The notes under the pieces: generated by a model | What the model was told of the DNA's origin: nothing | Seen by the model: the letters and a program-made list of their open reading frames with translations, nothing else | Database searches by the model: none | Translations under genes and position numbers: made by a program | In this document: positions 63,334-64,000 of the stretch, piece by piece | Position numbering within the stretch: the first letter of the stretch is position 1 | Layout: every line of letters begins with the position of its first letter | Assembly (NCBI RefSeq): GCF_008932115.1 | Contig: NZ_CP044543.1 | Location: 4,594,501-4,658,500 of the forward strand | Direction of reading: 5' to 3' | Source: Bradyrhizobium betae | GTDB lineage: Bacteria > Pseudomonadota > Alphaproteobacteria > Rhizobiales > Xanthobacteraceae | DNA length: 64,000 nucleotides

Positions 63334-64000
63334 TTACTTGCCCGGCTCGCCCAGCGTCCGGATTGCATTCTGGAGCGAGCTCTCGGTGCCCTCGATCATC
63401 GAATTGGTGCCGTCGAAGGCGCGCGAGGCTGCGATCAACTTCGTCAATTCCATCATCGGATTGGCGCCGGAGCCCTCGACATAGCCCTGCTTGAAGCCGT
63501 CGCGGGAGAAGTCGGCGATGGCGGTCGCGGGCCGATCCGGCGTGACGCCGGAATTGCCGTAACGATCGAGATTGGCGTCGGCGGGAATGTTGAACAGCCC
63601 GATGGAGCCGATCTCGTTGTTGTCCTGGGTGATCGCGCCGCTGCGCGCGATCGCGATCGGTCCGCCGTTCGGGTCGAGCGTGATCTGCGCGCCGCCGGCA
63701 TCGATGACGGGGAAGCCGGATACCGTCTGAAGATCGCCGTTGGGGGCGATCTGGAGGCGGCCGTCGCGCGTATAGACGGTGCCGTTCGGGCCGGCGAAGG
63801 CGATCCAGCCCTGTCCGACCACGGCGACGTCGAGCGGGTTGCCGCTCTCGGTAATGCTGCCGACTTCGCGCGAAATGATGTTGTCGCCGGGCGAGGAGAA
63901 GGCGACCGGGTTCGCGCCCGCCTTGGACAGCACGGTCTCGAACTTCACCACGTCGGTGCGGAACGCCGACGTGTTGACGTTGGCGACGTTGTTGGCGATC
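63334..64000 (-). CDS. flgF: Flagellar basal-body rod protein FlgF, 5' end outside window
   Basis: The frame enters from the right edge with IANNVANVNTSAFRTDVVKF, the conserved rod-protein N-terminal segment (ANNxANxxTxxFR), so only about 20 residues are missing. The middle has LDVAVVGQGWIAFAGPNGTV and YTRDGRLQIAPNGDLQT; the end is NPMMELTKLIAASRAFDGTN, as in FlgF/FlgG. It forms the proximal rod. The gap to fliI is 36 bp, so they are probably one operon. Confidence 0.93.
   Translation of the reverse strand, partial: IANNVANVNTSAFRTDVVKFETVLSKAGANPVAFSSPGDNIISREVGSITESGNPLDVAVVGQGWIAFAGPNGTVYTRDGRLQIAPNGDLQTVSGFPVIDAGGAQITLDPNGGPIAIARSGAITQDNNEIGSIGLFNIPADANLDRYGNSGVTPDRPATAIADFSRDGFKQGYVEGSGANPMMELTKLIAASRAFDGTNSMIEGTESSLQNAIRTLGEPGK

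Noticed and set aside
1..64000. CRISPR array
   Set aside because: No regularly spaced direct repeats with unique spacers were seen; the short tandem motifs at 5543 and 14489 are IS-end-like.

Overview
This window looks like chromosomal DNA of a Bradyrhizobium-type alphaproteobacterium (inference from content; no search was run). Supporting signs are the GC-rich, C-ending codon use, a very highly biased Porin_2-type porin, an adjacent flgF/fliI pair, an OprB porin fused to an Omp25-like barrel, and several palindromic or long dispersed repeats of the kind scattered through Bradyrhizobium genomes.

Left part (1-18600) is accessory and worn. It starts with a partial secreted His/Gly repeat protein, a DUF2933 / isoprenylcysteine-methyltransferase-like pair and a cytochrome c-FTR1 iron permease. 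Next comes a graveyard: duplicated fragments including a piece of the FTR1 gene, an AT-rich patch, a truncated IS21-type istB with its right end, and the middle of a DEAD/DEAH helicase. At 6.0-9.3 kb on the minus strand lies a tight three-gene operon: a small protein with an RX4H (HEPN-like) motif, a SIR2-like protein and a KAP-like P-loop ATPase. It resembles an anti-phage system that I cannot assign to a named type. It is damaged at both ends, with an in-frame TGA near the first start and an ATPase C-terminus fused into antisense helicase DNA. Further right are an 18-bp perfect palindrome, two cargo genes, a tyrosine recombinase and the 3' part of a tRNA-Met (att-like scar at 14.27-14.31 kb), marking one edge of an integrated element. 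Transposase and hydrolase fragments follow.

The middle (18.9-34.8 kb) carries mgtA with a small upstream ORF, an HME-type RND efflux operon (adaptor, pump, NodT-like outer membrane factor), small secreted or membrane proteins, an orphan alpha-oxoamine synthase with unlike codon use next to a truncated regulator-like ORF, and several short conserved genes including a 59-aa winged-helix protein.

The right part (35.6-64 kb) looks more like core genome. It has an orphan family-5 substrate-binding protein; a catabolic/transport cluster (MetQ-like protein, flavin monooxygenase, two carboxymuconolactone-decarboxylase-like proteins and a complete branched-chain-type ABC transporter with fused permeases); a nickel/cobalt permease overlapping a TonB-dependent receptor; a DUF87/HerA-like ATPase; a YkgJ-like protein; a LysE-type exporter; a ketopantoate-reductase-like protein; a small peptide next to an alpha/beta hydrolase lacking the usual serine; two MarR regulators (one Cys-rich); a major porin; and fliI/flgF. 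A roughly 600-bp dispersed repeat occurs twice (34.85 and 59.37 kb). No CRISPR array, rRNA or complete tRNA was seen.
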